NCBI GenBank assembly: GCA_965662575.1
Contig: CBFIHN010000020.1
Coordinates: forward strand, 1-29,441
Direction: 5' to 3'
DNA length: 29,441 nt
DNA from: CBFIHN01 sp965662575
GTDB taxonomy: Bacteria; Pseudomonadota; Gammaproteobacteria; Francisellales; CACEW01
Made by a program: the position numbers and the translations under genes
The notes under the pieces: model-generated
Database searches by the model: none
Told to the model about the DNA's origin: nothing
The model's input: only the letters and a program-made list of their open reading frames with translations
Part shown: one piece after another, positions 8,018-14,787 of the stretch
Layout of the letters: each line of letters begins with the position of its first letter
Position numbering within the stretch: position 1 is the first letter of the stretch

Positions 8018-8038
8018 GTCACGTGATCAACACGTGAC
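8018..8038. repeat. 8-bp perfect inverted repeat GTCACGTG / CACGTGAC
   Basis: Arms 8018-8025 and 8031-8038 surround a 5-nt spacer. Either a dyad-symmetric protein binding site or a further hairpin. No gene starts near it, so an operator role is unproven. Confidence 0.6.
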
Positions 8039-8095
8039 GCTGTGTTTTTGAGACGGTTGCAAGTGTATTTGCGACGGTATCAATAAATACAGATA

Positions 8096-8148
8096 TCGGC
8101 AAATTTTTCTTAGTTTGGGATGAAGGCAAACTCGGAAAAATTTGCCGA
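8096..8148. repeat. 14-bp perfect inverted repeat with nested stem
   Basis: Arms 8096-8109 and 8135-8148 are perfect reverse complements of 14 bp (TCGGCAAATTTTTC and its complement). Inside them AGTTTG 8112-8117 pairs with CAAACT 8127-8132. On both strands an A/T run lies inside the stem rather than after it, so a terminator is not the best explanation. Confidence 0.75.
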
Positions 8149-8268
8149 ACGCAGCAGAGGACTGAAGCTTCTTGCCATGCAGGGGAATTATTAGTTAAAG
8201 TCTAAGTGAAAGGTGAACATAGGTGCTCAAGCTGTTAGTTATTTAAGGTTAAAGGAGAAAAGTCTGAA

Positions 8269-9012
8269 ATGCGCAGTAATAGGAGGGGAAATTATGAGGC
8301 CCTAATACGTCGACATGAATATGAATGGATCTATAGAGAGGGGTCTGGGTCAGATGCTGATTTGTATAGTGGTGGGAATATGCAAGCTAGCATCCAGAAA
8401 AACTCGGCATCTTGTCATGACTGCTTTTCAATCGCCAGCTGTTTTTCTCATGGCTCGATTCATGTCATAGGGATTATCATAGCTCATACCCTCCGGTATA
8501 GTTGTATTAAGGCTGGCTTATTTCAAAAAAAACCACAAAAATATTTGCATTATTCTTATTTATGTCCTAACATGATAGTTCAGACGTCGTTGCCTCACGA
8601 CTAAAATCTAGAGGTAAGTGCTACGGAATCCCTGTAACAGGCACGAGATTGTTTTCAATCTGGGGTTTTAGCAGTCATCAATCGATGGCTGACTTCTTCA
8701 TGTTCTTAGCGTCGTAGGAAGGTTACTTCTTGCTGAGGCTAAATTTTCTATGTTGTCATCAGGTGAGGCCTGATGTTTAAACAATGCGTCATCTTGCATG
8801 TCAATTGTTGTCTTTACGAACTTTTTATTCGTATTGCGCAATTTGCAAGAAGTTGTTTTTAGCAAAGCAATTTAAAGGTGTGGCAATTTGTTTTTATGAC
8901 TTTGTAGATAAGCATTTAATTTGGTCCTTCGTGGTCTTTATTTTTTTGTTTGATGCAAGTAGCAGCTTAGAAGTTTTATTTTTACGTTTTAATTTTTAAG
9001 GAGGCTCTATTA
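8269..9012. other. Gene-poor stretch, no convincing gene
   Basis: A frame at 8269-8604 (111 codons) has AAGGAG 12 nt upstream but reads unlike protein: an Arg/Cys/His-rich mixture with rare AGG, CTA and ATA codons. A frame at 8784-8999 (71 codons) is equally unconvincing. Small hairpins occur at 8646-8661 (AGATTG/CAATCT) and 8757-8775 (CATCAGG/CCTGATG). Upstream of the tyrosine recombinase this looks like eroded mobile DNA. Confidence 0.5.
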
Positions 9013-9249
9013 ATGAGTGAGAAAGAAACTGATAACAAAGTAAGTGGTGAATTGACATCGCAACCTTTAATTTCAGAAGAAAATTTTCAGTTACTATGTG
9101 ATGCGCAACGTCGTTTGTCGCAACAAACTAGTTTGTCACCGAAGATTAGTGTTTTGGTTAATTTGTTAATTACAGAGGCACGTATTTTGGAAGTTGAACA
9201 ACAACTGAAATCGCAATTAAGCAAGTTATTTTTTGCTGATGTTGCTTAA
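9013..9249 (+). CDS. Small hypothetical helical protein
   Basis: A 78-residue protein with a very strong ribosome binding site, AAGGAGG at 8999-9005, 7 nt before the ATG. This makes it the only convincing gene between the ParB-like gene and the recombinase. The first 20 residues are polar and charged. From about residue 25 the sequence looks helical (ENFQLLCDAQRRLSQQ, then KISVLVNLLITEA, then LEVEQQLKSQLSKLFF), with one hydrophobic patch and no membrane segment or signal peptide. I do not recognise the family. Its position 250 bp before a tyrosine recombinase would suit a small regulator of a mobile element, but nothing in the residues proves DNA binding. Confidence 0.6.
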   Translation: MSEKETDNKVSGELTSQPLISEENFQLLCDAQRRLSQQTSLSPKISVLVNLLITEARILEVEQQLKSQLSKLFFADVA

Positions 9250-9499
9250 GTGAATCGTAGGAAGTCGTCGCGATCCTAGCGGAATTTTCGTTAAGACGAG
9301 CGAGTAGACTGCTTGCGTTTGCTCTGAGGTCATAAGGCCTCGCCCGTGTATCATCTATAGTGGCTTCGGTCACAGTTGTCAGTCGTGCTTCGGCTGGGAA
9401 TTTGATGCTTAACACTTACCGAATCAAGCTTTGGGTTACCTTACGAGGTGGGAGCATTCGACAAAGACTTCAAATCTGCGAATTGAAAAGGATTTTGCT

Positions 9500-10378
9500 A
9501 TGGCAGTAAAAAATGATCTGCAGCATAGCCTGCACCAAATATTAAAGCATAACCGTGATGGCTCGCATTCTACGCAAGCCAATCGCCGTTATATGCTCAA
9601 CCAAATTGTGCGCGAGATCAATCAGGGTGGTTATAAAATTCGGCATGTGCAAGCGCTTAAGCGAAAGCACGTGCAACACCTCAATGACCAATGGAAAATT
9701 AAGGGTCTTGAAAATTCAACCATCAAAAATCGTAATGCCACGCTGCGCTGGTTATGCGCTAAGCTAAACAAGCGTGACCTGATGCCAAGCAATGATGGTT
9801 TGGGTATTGGCAAGCGCAAATATGTCTCTGAGAAGAGTAAAGCTTTTGAGTTAAGTCAAAACCAATTAAATAAAATTACCGACCATCGCGTTTTAGTGCA
9901 GTTGCAGCTGCAACAGCATTTTGGTTTGCGCCGTGAGGAGGCAATTAAATTTCAGCCGTATTGGTCTGATCAAGGTGACTCAATTAGATTAGGCTCTTCG
10001 TGGTGTAAAGGTGGCAAGGCTAGAATAGTGCCTATTATCAGTGACGATGCGCGTTATTGGTTAGAAGAAGCTAAGAAGTTGGTCACCAATAAAAAAGGCT
10101 CATTAGCGGGTGATAAAAAACAATATAAAACCGCGCAATCGCTTTATGATAAGCAAGTCCAACGCGCGGGGATTAAAAATCCGCATGGCCTGAGGCATGC
10201 TTATGCACAAAAGCGCTATCAAAAATTAACTGGCTGGGCATCGCCTTATGCGGGTGGTCCAAGCAAGCAATCATTGACAGCAGAGCAGCGAGTCATTGAC
10301 TCACAAGCCAGGCTTCAAATTAGCCAAGAATTGGGTCATGGACGCGAAGGTATTTTGGTGTCATATTGCTATCGGTAA
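9500..10378 (+). CDS. Tyrosine recombinase (Phage_int_SAM / Integrase_1 type)
   Basis: A 292-residue site-specific recombinase. An N-terminal SAM-like core-binding domain (about residues 5-110) is followed by the catalytic domain, which keeps the full set: Arg in F-G-L-R-R-E-E-A, Lys in W-C-K-G-G-K-A, H-G-L-R-H-A-Y, L-G-H-G-R and the Tyr nucleophile in the closing S-Y-C-Y-R. The arrangement suits the Pfam Phage_int_SAM_2 plus Integrase_1 pair. I chose ATG 9500, 7 nt after AAAAGGA at 9486-9492; the frame extends to TTG 9431 but that part is not protein-like. No tRNA lies beside it and no attachment repeat was found. Unlike the two tRNA-linked stubs in the window it appears complete. The 250 bp upstream contain no gene. 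Confidence 0.85.
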   Translation: MAVKNDLQHSLHQILKHNRDGSHSTQANRRYMLNQIVREINQGGYKIRHVQALKRKHVQHLNDQWKIKGLENSTIKNRNATLRWLCAKLNKRDLMPSNDGLGIGKRKYVSEKSKAFELSQNQLNKITDHRVLVQLQLQQHFGLRREEAIKFQPYWSDQGDSIRLGSSWCKGGKARIVPIISDDARYWLEEAKKLVTNKKGSLAGDKKQYKTAQSLYDKQVQRAGIKNPHGLRHAYAQKRYQKLTGWASPYAGGPSKQSLTAEQRVIDSQARLQISQELGHGREGILVSYCYR

Positions 10379-10470
10379 ATCATGGCTATTTTCATTAGAA
10401 TAGCGAATCAACAGCTTGCTCTACGCGGTTACTTATTGGTAATCTGATTTCCAATCAAGCAGTAAGAATT

Positions 10471-10722
10471 ATGATGGCAATTTACAAAGCTGACGCAAAG
10501 CTCAGCTACCTTGAAGTGTTCAAAAAGCGTGGTGCAGAAGGTGCATTCAAGGCAGTGTTTTTTATTGCTTGTTGGTGGTTGTTCAACACTTATTTATTGC
10601 ACTTGCCTTTTGGCAAAAGCGAGGTTGTTTTGTATGTTATTGGCTTTGTATTCTTTGCCTGCTACTTCACCTGGCGTTCTAAGGTGATCGGCGCAATCAC
10701 AGAAAACGACAAAAGTGTATGA
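10471..10722 (+). CDS. Small membrane protein, two helices
   Basis: An 83-residue protein with a charged N-terminus (KADAKLSYLEVFKKRGAEG) and two hydrophobic helices at about 27-45 and 50-67, joined by a short polar turn (PFGKSE). ATG 10471 and ATG 10474 are adjacent; the ribosome binding site is weak. It ends 20 nt before the YaiI-type gene and may be co-transcribed with it. I do not recognise the family. The clean membrane topology and good codon flow argue that it is a real gene. Confidence 0.55.
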   Translation: MMAIYKADAKLSYLEVFKKRGAEGAFKAVFFIACWWLFNTYLLHLPFGKSEVVLYVIGFVFFACYFTWRSKVIGAITENDKSV

Positions 10723-10742
10723 TGCGCTAGCTGGTGAGAATA

Positions 10743-11195
10743 ATGAAAATCTACGTTGATGCAGATGCTTGCCCTAAGCCCATCAAAGAAATTCTCTATA
10801 AAGCAGCGGCTAGAACCGATACGGATTTAGAGCTGGTGGCGAATCAGCCGCTAACTGTCGCACCGCATCCGCGTATTAAGGCTCGGCAAGTGCCACAAGG
10901 TTTTGATGTCGCTGATAATTATATCGCTGAAAACTGCCAGCCTGGTGACTTGGTGATTACCGCAGATATTCCTTTAGCGGATTTGGTCATTGCCAAACAA
11001 TCCGCTGCATTAAATCCGAGAGGAAAAATGTACACCAAGGAAAATATCAAACAGCAGCTTTGTATGCGAGATTTTATGGATCAGCTGCGTTCTAGCGGTA
11101 TTCAAACAGGTGGCCCTAAAGCATTAGATCAAAAGGATGTGCAGGCTTTTGCTAATGAGCTGGATCGTTATTTGGCGAAGTATCGTTCACACTAG
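10743..11195 (+). CDS. yaiI: YaiI/YqxD family protein (UPF0178, DUF188)
   Basis: A 150-residue protein beginning M-K-I-Y-V-D-A-D-A-C-P, the hallmark of the UPF0178 family. It carries further conserved blocks: V-A-N-Q, the G-D-L-V-I-T-A-D-I-P-L-A acidic region, and P-R-G-K-M-Y-T near residue 98. The clustered Asp residues resemble a PIN/NYN-type nuclease site, but no function is established for the family. Length is typical (about 150). I prefer ATG 10743 behind GGTGAG to the GTG at 10734, because homologues start at this Met. Confidence 0.9.
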   Translation: MKIYVDADACPKPIKEILYKAAARTDTDLELVANQPLTVAPHPRIKARQVPQGFDVADNYIAENCQPGDLVITADIPLADLVIAKQSAALNPRGKMYTKENIKQQLCMRDFMDQLRSSGIQTGGPKALDQKDVQAFANELDRYLAKYRSH

Positions 11196-11293
11196 TTTTC
11201 TAAAGCCAAACTACGCAAGCTTCTTAAATTTGGCCTATGATAAATATGTGTCCAAATTAAATTGGTGTGATAATAACTGATAGGGGGGGTGGT

Positions 11294-11812
11294 ATGAGGC
11301 TGACTTGTGGGCGTTTCCTATTTGCAATAGCATTGCTAACGCCGCTAATTACTCTAGGATCAGGTATGTCATTTCAATCTTTTGATAAAGCTGAGCAATT
11401 AAAAAAATTAACACCACTGCAGTATCAGGTTACCCAAAATGAAGGGACTGAGAAAGCCTTTGATAATGAATATTGGAACCATAAAGAGCCCGGTATTTAT
11501 GTCGATGTGGTTTCTGGTGAGCCATTGTTTAGCTCAACGGATAAATATGAATCCGGTACGGGTTGGCCAAGCTTCGTCCGCCCAATTGATTCAGGCTTTA
11601 TAATCACCAAAAAAGACCGCCATTTATTATTTATGGTGCGTACTGAAGTGCGCTCAAAATATGCTGATTCGCACCTTGGTCATGTCTTCAATGATGGGCC
11701 TGCGCCAACAGGAAAGCGTTATTGTATGAATTCCGCTGCGTTGAAATTTATACCTTTGGATCAAATGCAGGCACAAGGTTATGGAAAATATTTGTCTCTG
11801 TTTGAAAAATAA
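11294..11812 (+). CDS. msrB: Methionine sulfoxide reductase B, exported, zinc-less
   Basis: Reduces methionine-R-sulfoxide in proteins. The SelR fold is clear: G-T-E-K-A-F-D-N-E-Y-W, S-G-T-G-W-P-S-F, then R-S-K-Y-A-D-S-H-L-G-H-V-F, and the catalytic Cys144 in R-Y-C-M-N-S. A basic start with a hydrophobic stretch (FLFAIALLTPLITLG) looks like a signal peptide, so the enzyme should act in the periplasm. The two CxxC zinc motifs are absent (V-D-V-V-S-G-E-P-L-F replaces the first), as in the zinc-less PilB-type branch, and the usual resolving Cys in S-G-C-G-W is Thr. Cys144 is thus the only Cys of the mature part. ATG 11294 follows a G-rich ribosome binding site; GTG 11267 is less likely. Nitronate monooxygenase-like gene follows by 11 nt. 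Confidence 0.88.
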   Translation: MRLTCGRFLFAIALLTPLITLGSGMSFQSFDKAEQLKKLTPLQYQVTQNEGTEKAFDNEYWNHKEPGIYVDVVSGEPLFSSTDKYESGTGWPSFVRPIDSGFIITKKDRHLLFMVRTEVRSKYADSHLGHVFNDGPAPTGKRYCMNSAALKFIPLDQMQAQGYGKYLSLFEK

Positions 11813-11823
11813 GTTGTAGTGCT

Positions 11824-12741
11824 ATGAAAAACCTAATAGAAATGCTGAATATTCAACACCCAATTATCTCAGCGCCAATGGGTGTTGTTGCTGGGGCTAA
11901 ATTAGCTTGTGCGGTAACTAAATCGGGTGGCTTGGGTTTGATTGGTGGCGGTTATTGTGATCAAGGCTGGATTCAAAATCAACTGAATTTAGCTGAACCT
12001 GGGCAGTTTGGAATAGGTTTTATTACTTGGCGTTTGCAACAGTTTCCTGATGCACTGCCCTTGGCTTTGCGCTATAGCCCTAGAGCAATTATGTTGTCTT
12101 TTGGCGATATATCACCGTTTGTTAATAGTGTTAAAAGTGCTGGTATCCCGTTAATTTGCCAAGTACAAACTGCTGCACAAGCAGTTGAGGTTAAAGCACA
12201 AGGTGCGGATGTCATTGTTGCGCAAGGAACTGAAGCCGGTGGGCATGGTGCAGATCAGCCGTTGTTATCATTGCTGCCGGAGGTTTTGGATATTGCTGGT
12301 GATACTCCGGTCGTTGCAGCAGGTGGATTGGTTGATGGGCAGAGTGTTGCTAATGTCATATCTTTGGGTGCGCAAGGTGCGTTGATGGGAACACGGTTTT
12401 ATGCAACTGAAGAATCTTTGGGGGCTGATGCGCAAAAACAGCGGATTGTAGAAGCATCAAGTGATGAAACCGTCCGAACACGTGTGTTTGATTATGCGCG
12501 TGGGTTTAATTGGCCGCAGCCTTATACAGGTCGAGCTTTGGGTAATGCTTTTTATGAAAAATGGCGTCATCACCCAGATATGCTAAGTGAATTCGGTGCT
12601 GATCAGCAAAAAGCCTATGACCAATCGGCAAAGAAAAATGATTTTGATGTCGCGGGAGTTTTTGTTGGAGAAGGTGTTGGTCGGATTAAAGAGATTAGAT
12701 CAGTAGCAGATACTATGGCTGCCATCTGCAGTGAGTTATAA
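11824..12741 (+). CDS. Nitronate monooxygenase family flavoprotein
   Basis: A 305-residue TIM-barrel FMN protein of the 2-nitropropane dioxygenase/nitronate monooxygenase family. Evidence is the N-terminal P-I-I-S-A-P-M-G, the central A-Q-G-T-E-A-G-G-H-G with the His-containing phosphate/FMN loop, and V-V-A-A-G-G-L-V-D-G-Q followed by G-A-Q-G-A-L-M-G-T-R-F near residue 190. Members oxidise alkyl nitronates or act as enoyl-type flavin enzymes; the natural substrate is rarely known, and the same fold is used in FabK-type reductases. The start ATG lies 11 nt after msrB, so both are probably one transcript. The C-terminal part (WRHHPDML onward) is typical of this group. Confidence 0.85.
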   Translation: MKNLIEMLNIQHPIISAPMGVVAGAKLACAVTKSGGLGLIGGGYCDQGWIQNQLNLAEPGQFGIGFITWRLQQFPDALPLALRYSPRAIMLSFGDISPFVNSVKSAGIPLICQVQTAAQAVEVKAQGADVIVAQGTEAGGHGADQPLLSLLPEVLDIAGDTPVVAAGGLVDGQSVANVISLGAQGALMGTRFYATEESLGADAQKQRIVEASSDETVRTRVFDYARGFNWPQPYTGRALGNAFYEKWRHHPDMLSEFGADQQKAYDQSAKKNDFDVAGVFVGEGVGRIKEIRSVADTMAAICSEL

Positions 12742-12776
12742 AAACCCATAATTCGCGTTGATAAAAAGATCTTCAA

Positions 12777-13205
12777 CTAAAGGAAAATAACCGATTCATT
12801 TAGTGGTGTATCGAAAAGAAACTTGAAGTGTTTGCTAACGTGGCTGCGCTGGTTCTTCCCAGTGCGGTAGTGACTTTCAAACCAGGGCATATAATCATCA
12901 TTAAAAAACTGTTTTAGTCTTGGATTCTTTCTTGCCGCTTTTTTGGCCTGCTGAGGGTCAATGCCATTGGCAAAGTCGCTAAGTGTTTTTATTGCGAGTT
13001 GCCGAGCTTGTTCTGGGGAAAGAACGTTGGTGCGTCCTAAAGGGATGCGCTTGCCTCGAGCATATTGCACAATATAGTTCTTGGTGCCGCTGGTGTTAAC
13101 TCGAACCATAAAGCCACTTAACTCACGATCTCTAACCTCGTATGGCTTGCTTCTAGCCTCTAAATTTTTAATCAGTGTTTTTGAAATAAGTTGTCGATTG
13201 CTCAT
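12777..13205 (-). pseudogene. Truncated tyrosine integrase (DUF4102 N-terminal part) beside tRNA-Arg
   Basis: The 142 residues from Met at 13205 match the N-terminal arm-binding domain (DUF4102) of tRNA-targeting island integrases: I-S-K-T-L-I-K, V-R-D-x-x-L-S-G-F, Y-I-V-Q-Y-A-R-G-K-R-I and L-S-P-E-Q-A-R. The start of the core-binding domain follows (FNDDYMPWFESHYR). A stop at 12777-12779 ends the frame before any catalytic residue, whereas complete integrases have about 400. It lies downstream of tRNA-Arg on the same strand, the classical arrangement, and is about 55% identical by eye to the stub at 25392-25652. It cannot recombine by itself. The neighbouring gene 12741 runs towards it. Confidence 0.8.
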
Positions 13206-13210
13206 TTTGA

Positions 13211-13238
13211 AGTGCAAGTTGAATATAAATAGGTGCAA
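13211..13238. repeat. Paired TTGCAC-type direct repeats upstream of integrase stub
   Basis: On the - strand TTGCACC lies at 13238-13232 and TTGCACT at 13217-13211, 21 bp apart, between tRNA-Arg and the integrase start. The same motif with the same period precedes the integrase stub at tRNA-Trp (25337 and 25358). Probably integrase arm-type or operator sites (inference). Confidence 0.5.
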
Positions 13239-13330
13239 GAAGCGCATAAAATGTACATTTTGGTGCGATGAGAGTTTTTGGTGGTTTTTGGGGTGGTATA
13301 TTGAAAAAATTGAATTTTTTAAGGTATATA

Positions 13331-13407
13331 TGGCGCGCCCGGCAGGATTCGAACCTGCTACCCTCGGCTTAGAAGGCCGATGCTCTATCCAGATGAGCTA
13401 CGGGCGC
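13331..13407 (-). tRNA. tRNA-Arg (anticodon TCT)
   Basis: Read on the - strand, a 77-nt cloverleaf: acceptor GCGCCCG pairing with CGGGCGC, D-arm AGCTCATCTGGATAGAGC, anticodon loop CTTCTAA with TCT, T-arm with GGTTCGAATCC, discriminator G and encoded CCA (complement at 13331-13333). The integrase stub lies downstream of its 3' end on the same strand, marking it as an island attachment site. No duplicate of its 3' end was found in the window. Confidence 0.95.
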
Positions 13408-13483
13408 ATTATTCATGATTCTAGCATGACTTTTTTTTTGCATCTAGCATGAGTTGCAATCTGTTGCATGCTGCTGGAGAATT

Positions 13484-13507
13484 ATGCCTAACATTCAAAT
13501 GGTTTGA
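13484..13507 (+). CDS. Seven-codon upstream ORF before the efflux operon
   Basis: ATG 13484 has a good ribosome binding site (TGGAGA at 13475-13480) and encodes M-P-N-I-Q-M-V followed by TGA at 13505-13507. The adaptor gene starts 8 nt later at 13516 and has no ribosome binding site of its own. Re-initiation after this short ORF could therefore set translation of the adaptor. Functional only by inference. Confidence 0.35.
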   Translation: MPNIQMV

Positions 13508-13515
13508 CATAAACT

Positions 13516-14727
13516 ATGAAAAAAATAATTACTAGTGTTTTGGTCGTCATCATGGCAATAGTCATTGCGGTGCTATTGATTCTAAATAAACGCGCTAGCC
13601 CAACGATTGGCCGCTCTGTTGCGCCACCTGTCAAAGTACAGCAATTATCAGTAACTAAGGCACCGTTAGTGCAGCCAATTTTTATTTATGCCAAACCAGA
13701 GAAAATGACGGAGGTCTCTTCGTTCGTCACCGGTATTATTGAGCAGGTTTTATTTGCAGTGCGTGAGCATGTTAAAAAAGGGCAGAAGTTGTTGGTGATT
13801 GATCCAAAGACGCAAACACTGCATGTTGAAAAACAGCAGGCAGCGGTGAGATTAATCAAGGCAAATATCAAAAGCAACAATCACCTCTGTGAGTTAAAGC
13901 AAAAGTTGGTTGCTCATGCACAAAAAATTAATCGTCTTGAGGCGACTAGTGTTAAGCGTTTTGAACAGCTGCAACAAGATCAGTATGCAGCTAAGGCAAC
14001 CTTGGATCAAGCAAAGCAAAAGCTCACAGAAACACAATCACAATTAGCACAACAGCAATTTGAGCTAACGAATTGTCAGTTGGAAACTAAACGTTTAGAA
14101 GCTCAGCTGGATCAACGGCAAGCAGATTTAAAGCTCGCAGAAAAAAATCTTAAAGAGACAATAGTTTATGCGCCTTATGATGGGGAGATATCACAACAAT
14201 TTGTTGATCAGGGGCAAACAGTGAATCCTGGGCAAAAGCTATTCACTATTTTTAATATGCACCATTTGCAAGTGGTGTCGTTGTTAAGCCAATCGATGTA
14301 TCAGCAGGTGCGACAAGTTGATAAAAATAGGGTGTTTGCCTGTCGTGATCAGTCATCATATCGTCAGGGCGGTTGTTATCCATTAGCGCATTTAAGTCAT
14401 TCGATTAGCAGTGCAGGTGTGGGGTATGAAGTCATCTTTCAGCAAATAGATAAGCAATGGTTAATTGCCAATCAACGTCAGCGCTGGTGGTTAGTATTGC
14501 CAAAAGTTTCAGCTTACGCATTGCCATCAGCAGCATTGCATCACCAGACGCTAATTTATTTGGTTAAAGATCATCAATTACACATGGTGAAGGTTAAACT
14601 GATTGGTAAAACTTTTGGTGGTAAAATTTTGATTGAGCCGGTCTCTCACCTATCGGGTTCAACAGTTCTGGTATCATCATTACCTGGCGCCAGAAATGGT
14701 TTGCAGGTTCGTCTGATCAAAAGTTAG
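13516..14727 (+). CDS. RND efflux periplasmic adaptor (membrane fusion protein)
   Basis: A 403-residue HlyD/AcrA-type adaptor. One N-terminal membrane anchor (about residues 4-24) is followed by the first lipoyl half (VTGIIEQVLFAVREHVKKGQ), a long Gln/Lys-rich alpha-helical hairpin at about 105-215 that should form the coiled coil, and the second lipoyl half (YAPYDGEISQQFVDQGQTVNPGQ). Beta-barrel and membrane-proximal parts follow. It would bridge the inner-membrane pump encoded next to an outer-membrane channel; no channel gene lies in the window. It is 60 nt upstream of the pump gene and surely in the same operon. There is no lipobox, so it is anchored by its helix. Its start has no clear ribosome binding site. 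Confidence 0.9.
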   Translation: MKKIITSVLVVIMAIVIAVLLILNKRASPTIGRSVAPPVKVQQLSVTKAPLVQPIFIYAKPEKMTEVSSFVTGIIEQVLFAVREHVKKGQKLLVIDPKTQTLHVEKQQAAVRLIKANIKSNNHLCELKQKLVAHAQKINRLEATSVKRFEQLQQDQYAAKATLDQAKQKLTETQSQLAQQQFELTNCQLETKRLEAQLDQRQADLKLAEKNLKETIVYAPYDGEISQQFVDQGQTVNPGQKLFTIFNMHHLQVVSLLSQSMYQQVRQVDKNRVFACRDQSSYRQGGCYPLAHLSHSISSAGVGYEVIFQQIDKQWLIANQRQRWWLVLPKVSAYALPSAALHHQTLIYLVKDHQLHMVKVKLIGKTFGGKILIEPVSHLSGSTVLVSSLPGARNGLQVRLIKS

Positions 14728-14787
14728 TTTGTATGAATTATGGTATGTATATCAATATGAGTAGAGTGTGTGCTAGAGGCAGTATTT

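Larger units (their letters stand above)
7851..8268. other. Non-coding stretch rich in hairpins
   Basis: No coding frame is convincing here. The stretch holds a long hairpin at 7917-7959, an overlapping alternative hairpin at 7952-7980, a terminator at 7985-8017, a perfect 8-bp inverted repeat at 8018-8038 and a perfect 14-bp inverted repeat at 8096-8148. It then runs into a purine-rich AAGGAGA at 8252-8258. Confidence 0.6.

Noticed and set aside
7917..8148. CRISPR array or integron attC sites
   Set aside because: The hairpins differ from each other in sequence and length and there are no regularly spaced direct repeats or adjacent Cas or IntI genes.
8269..8604. A 111-codon frame behind AAGGAG
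   Set aside because: Ribosome binding site spacing is long, the composition is unlike the neighbours (rare AGG, AGA, ATA, CTA codons, many Cys and His) and no motif is recognisable.
8784..8999. A 71-codon frame before the small gene at 9013
   Set aside because: No ribosome binding site, low-complexity Phe/Leu-rich reading typical of AT-rich non-coding DNA.
13081..13452. A 123-codon frame across tRNA-Arg on the + strand
   Set aside because: It reads through the tRNA gene and the opposite strand of the integrase stub; the tRNA cloverleaf explains the sequence.
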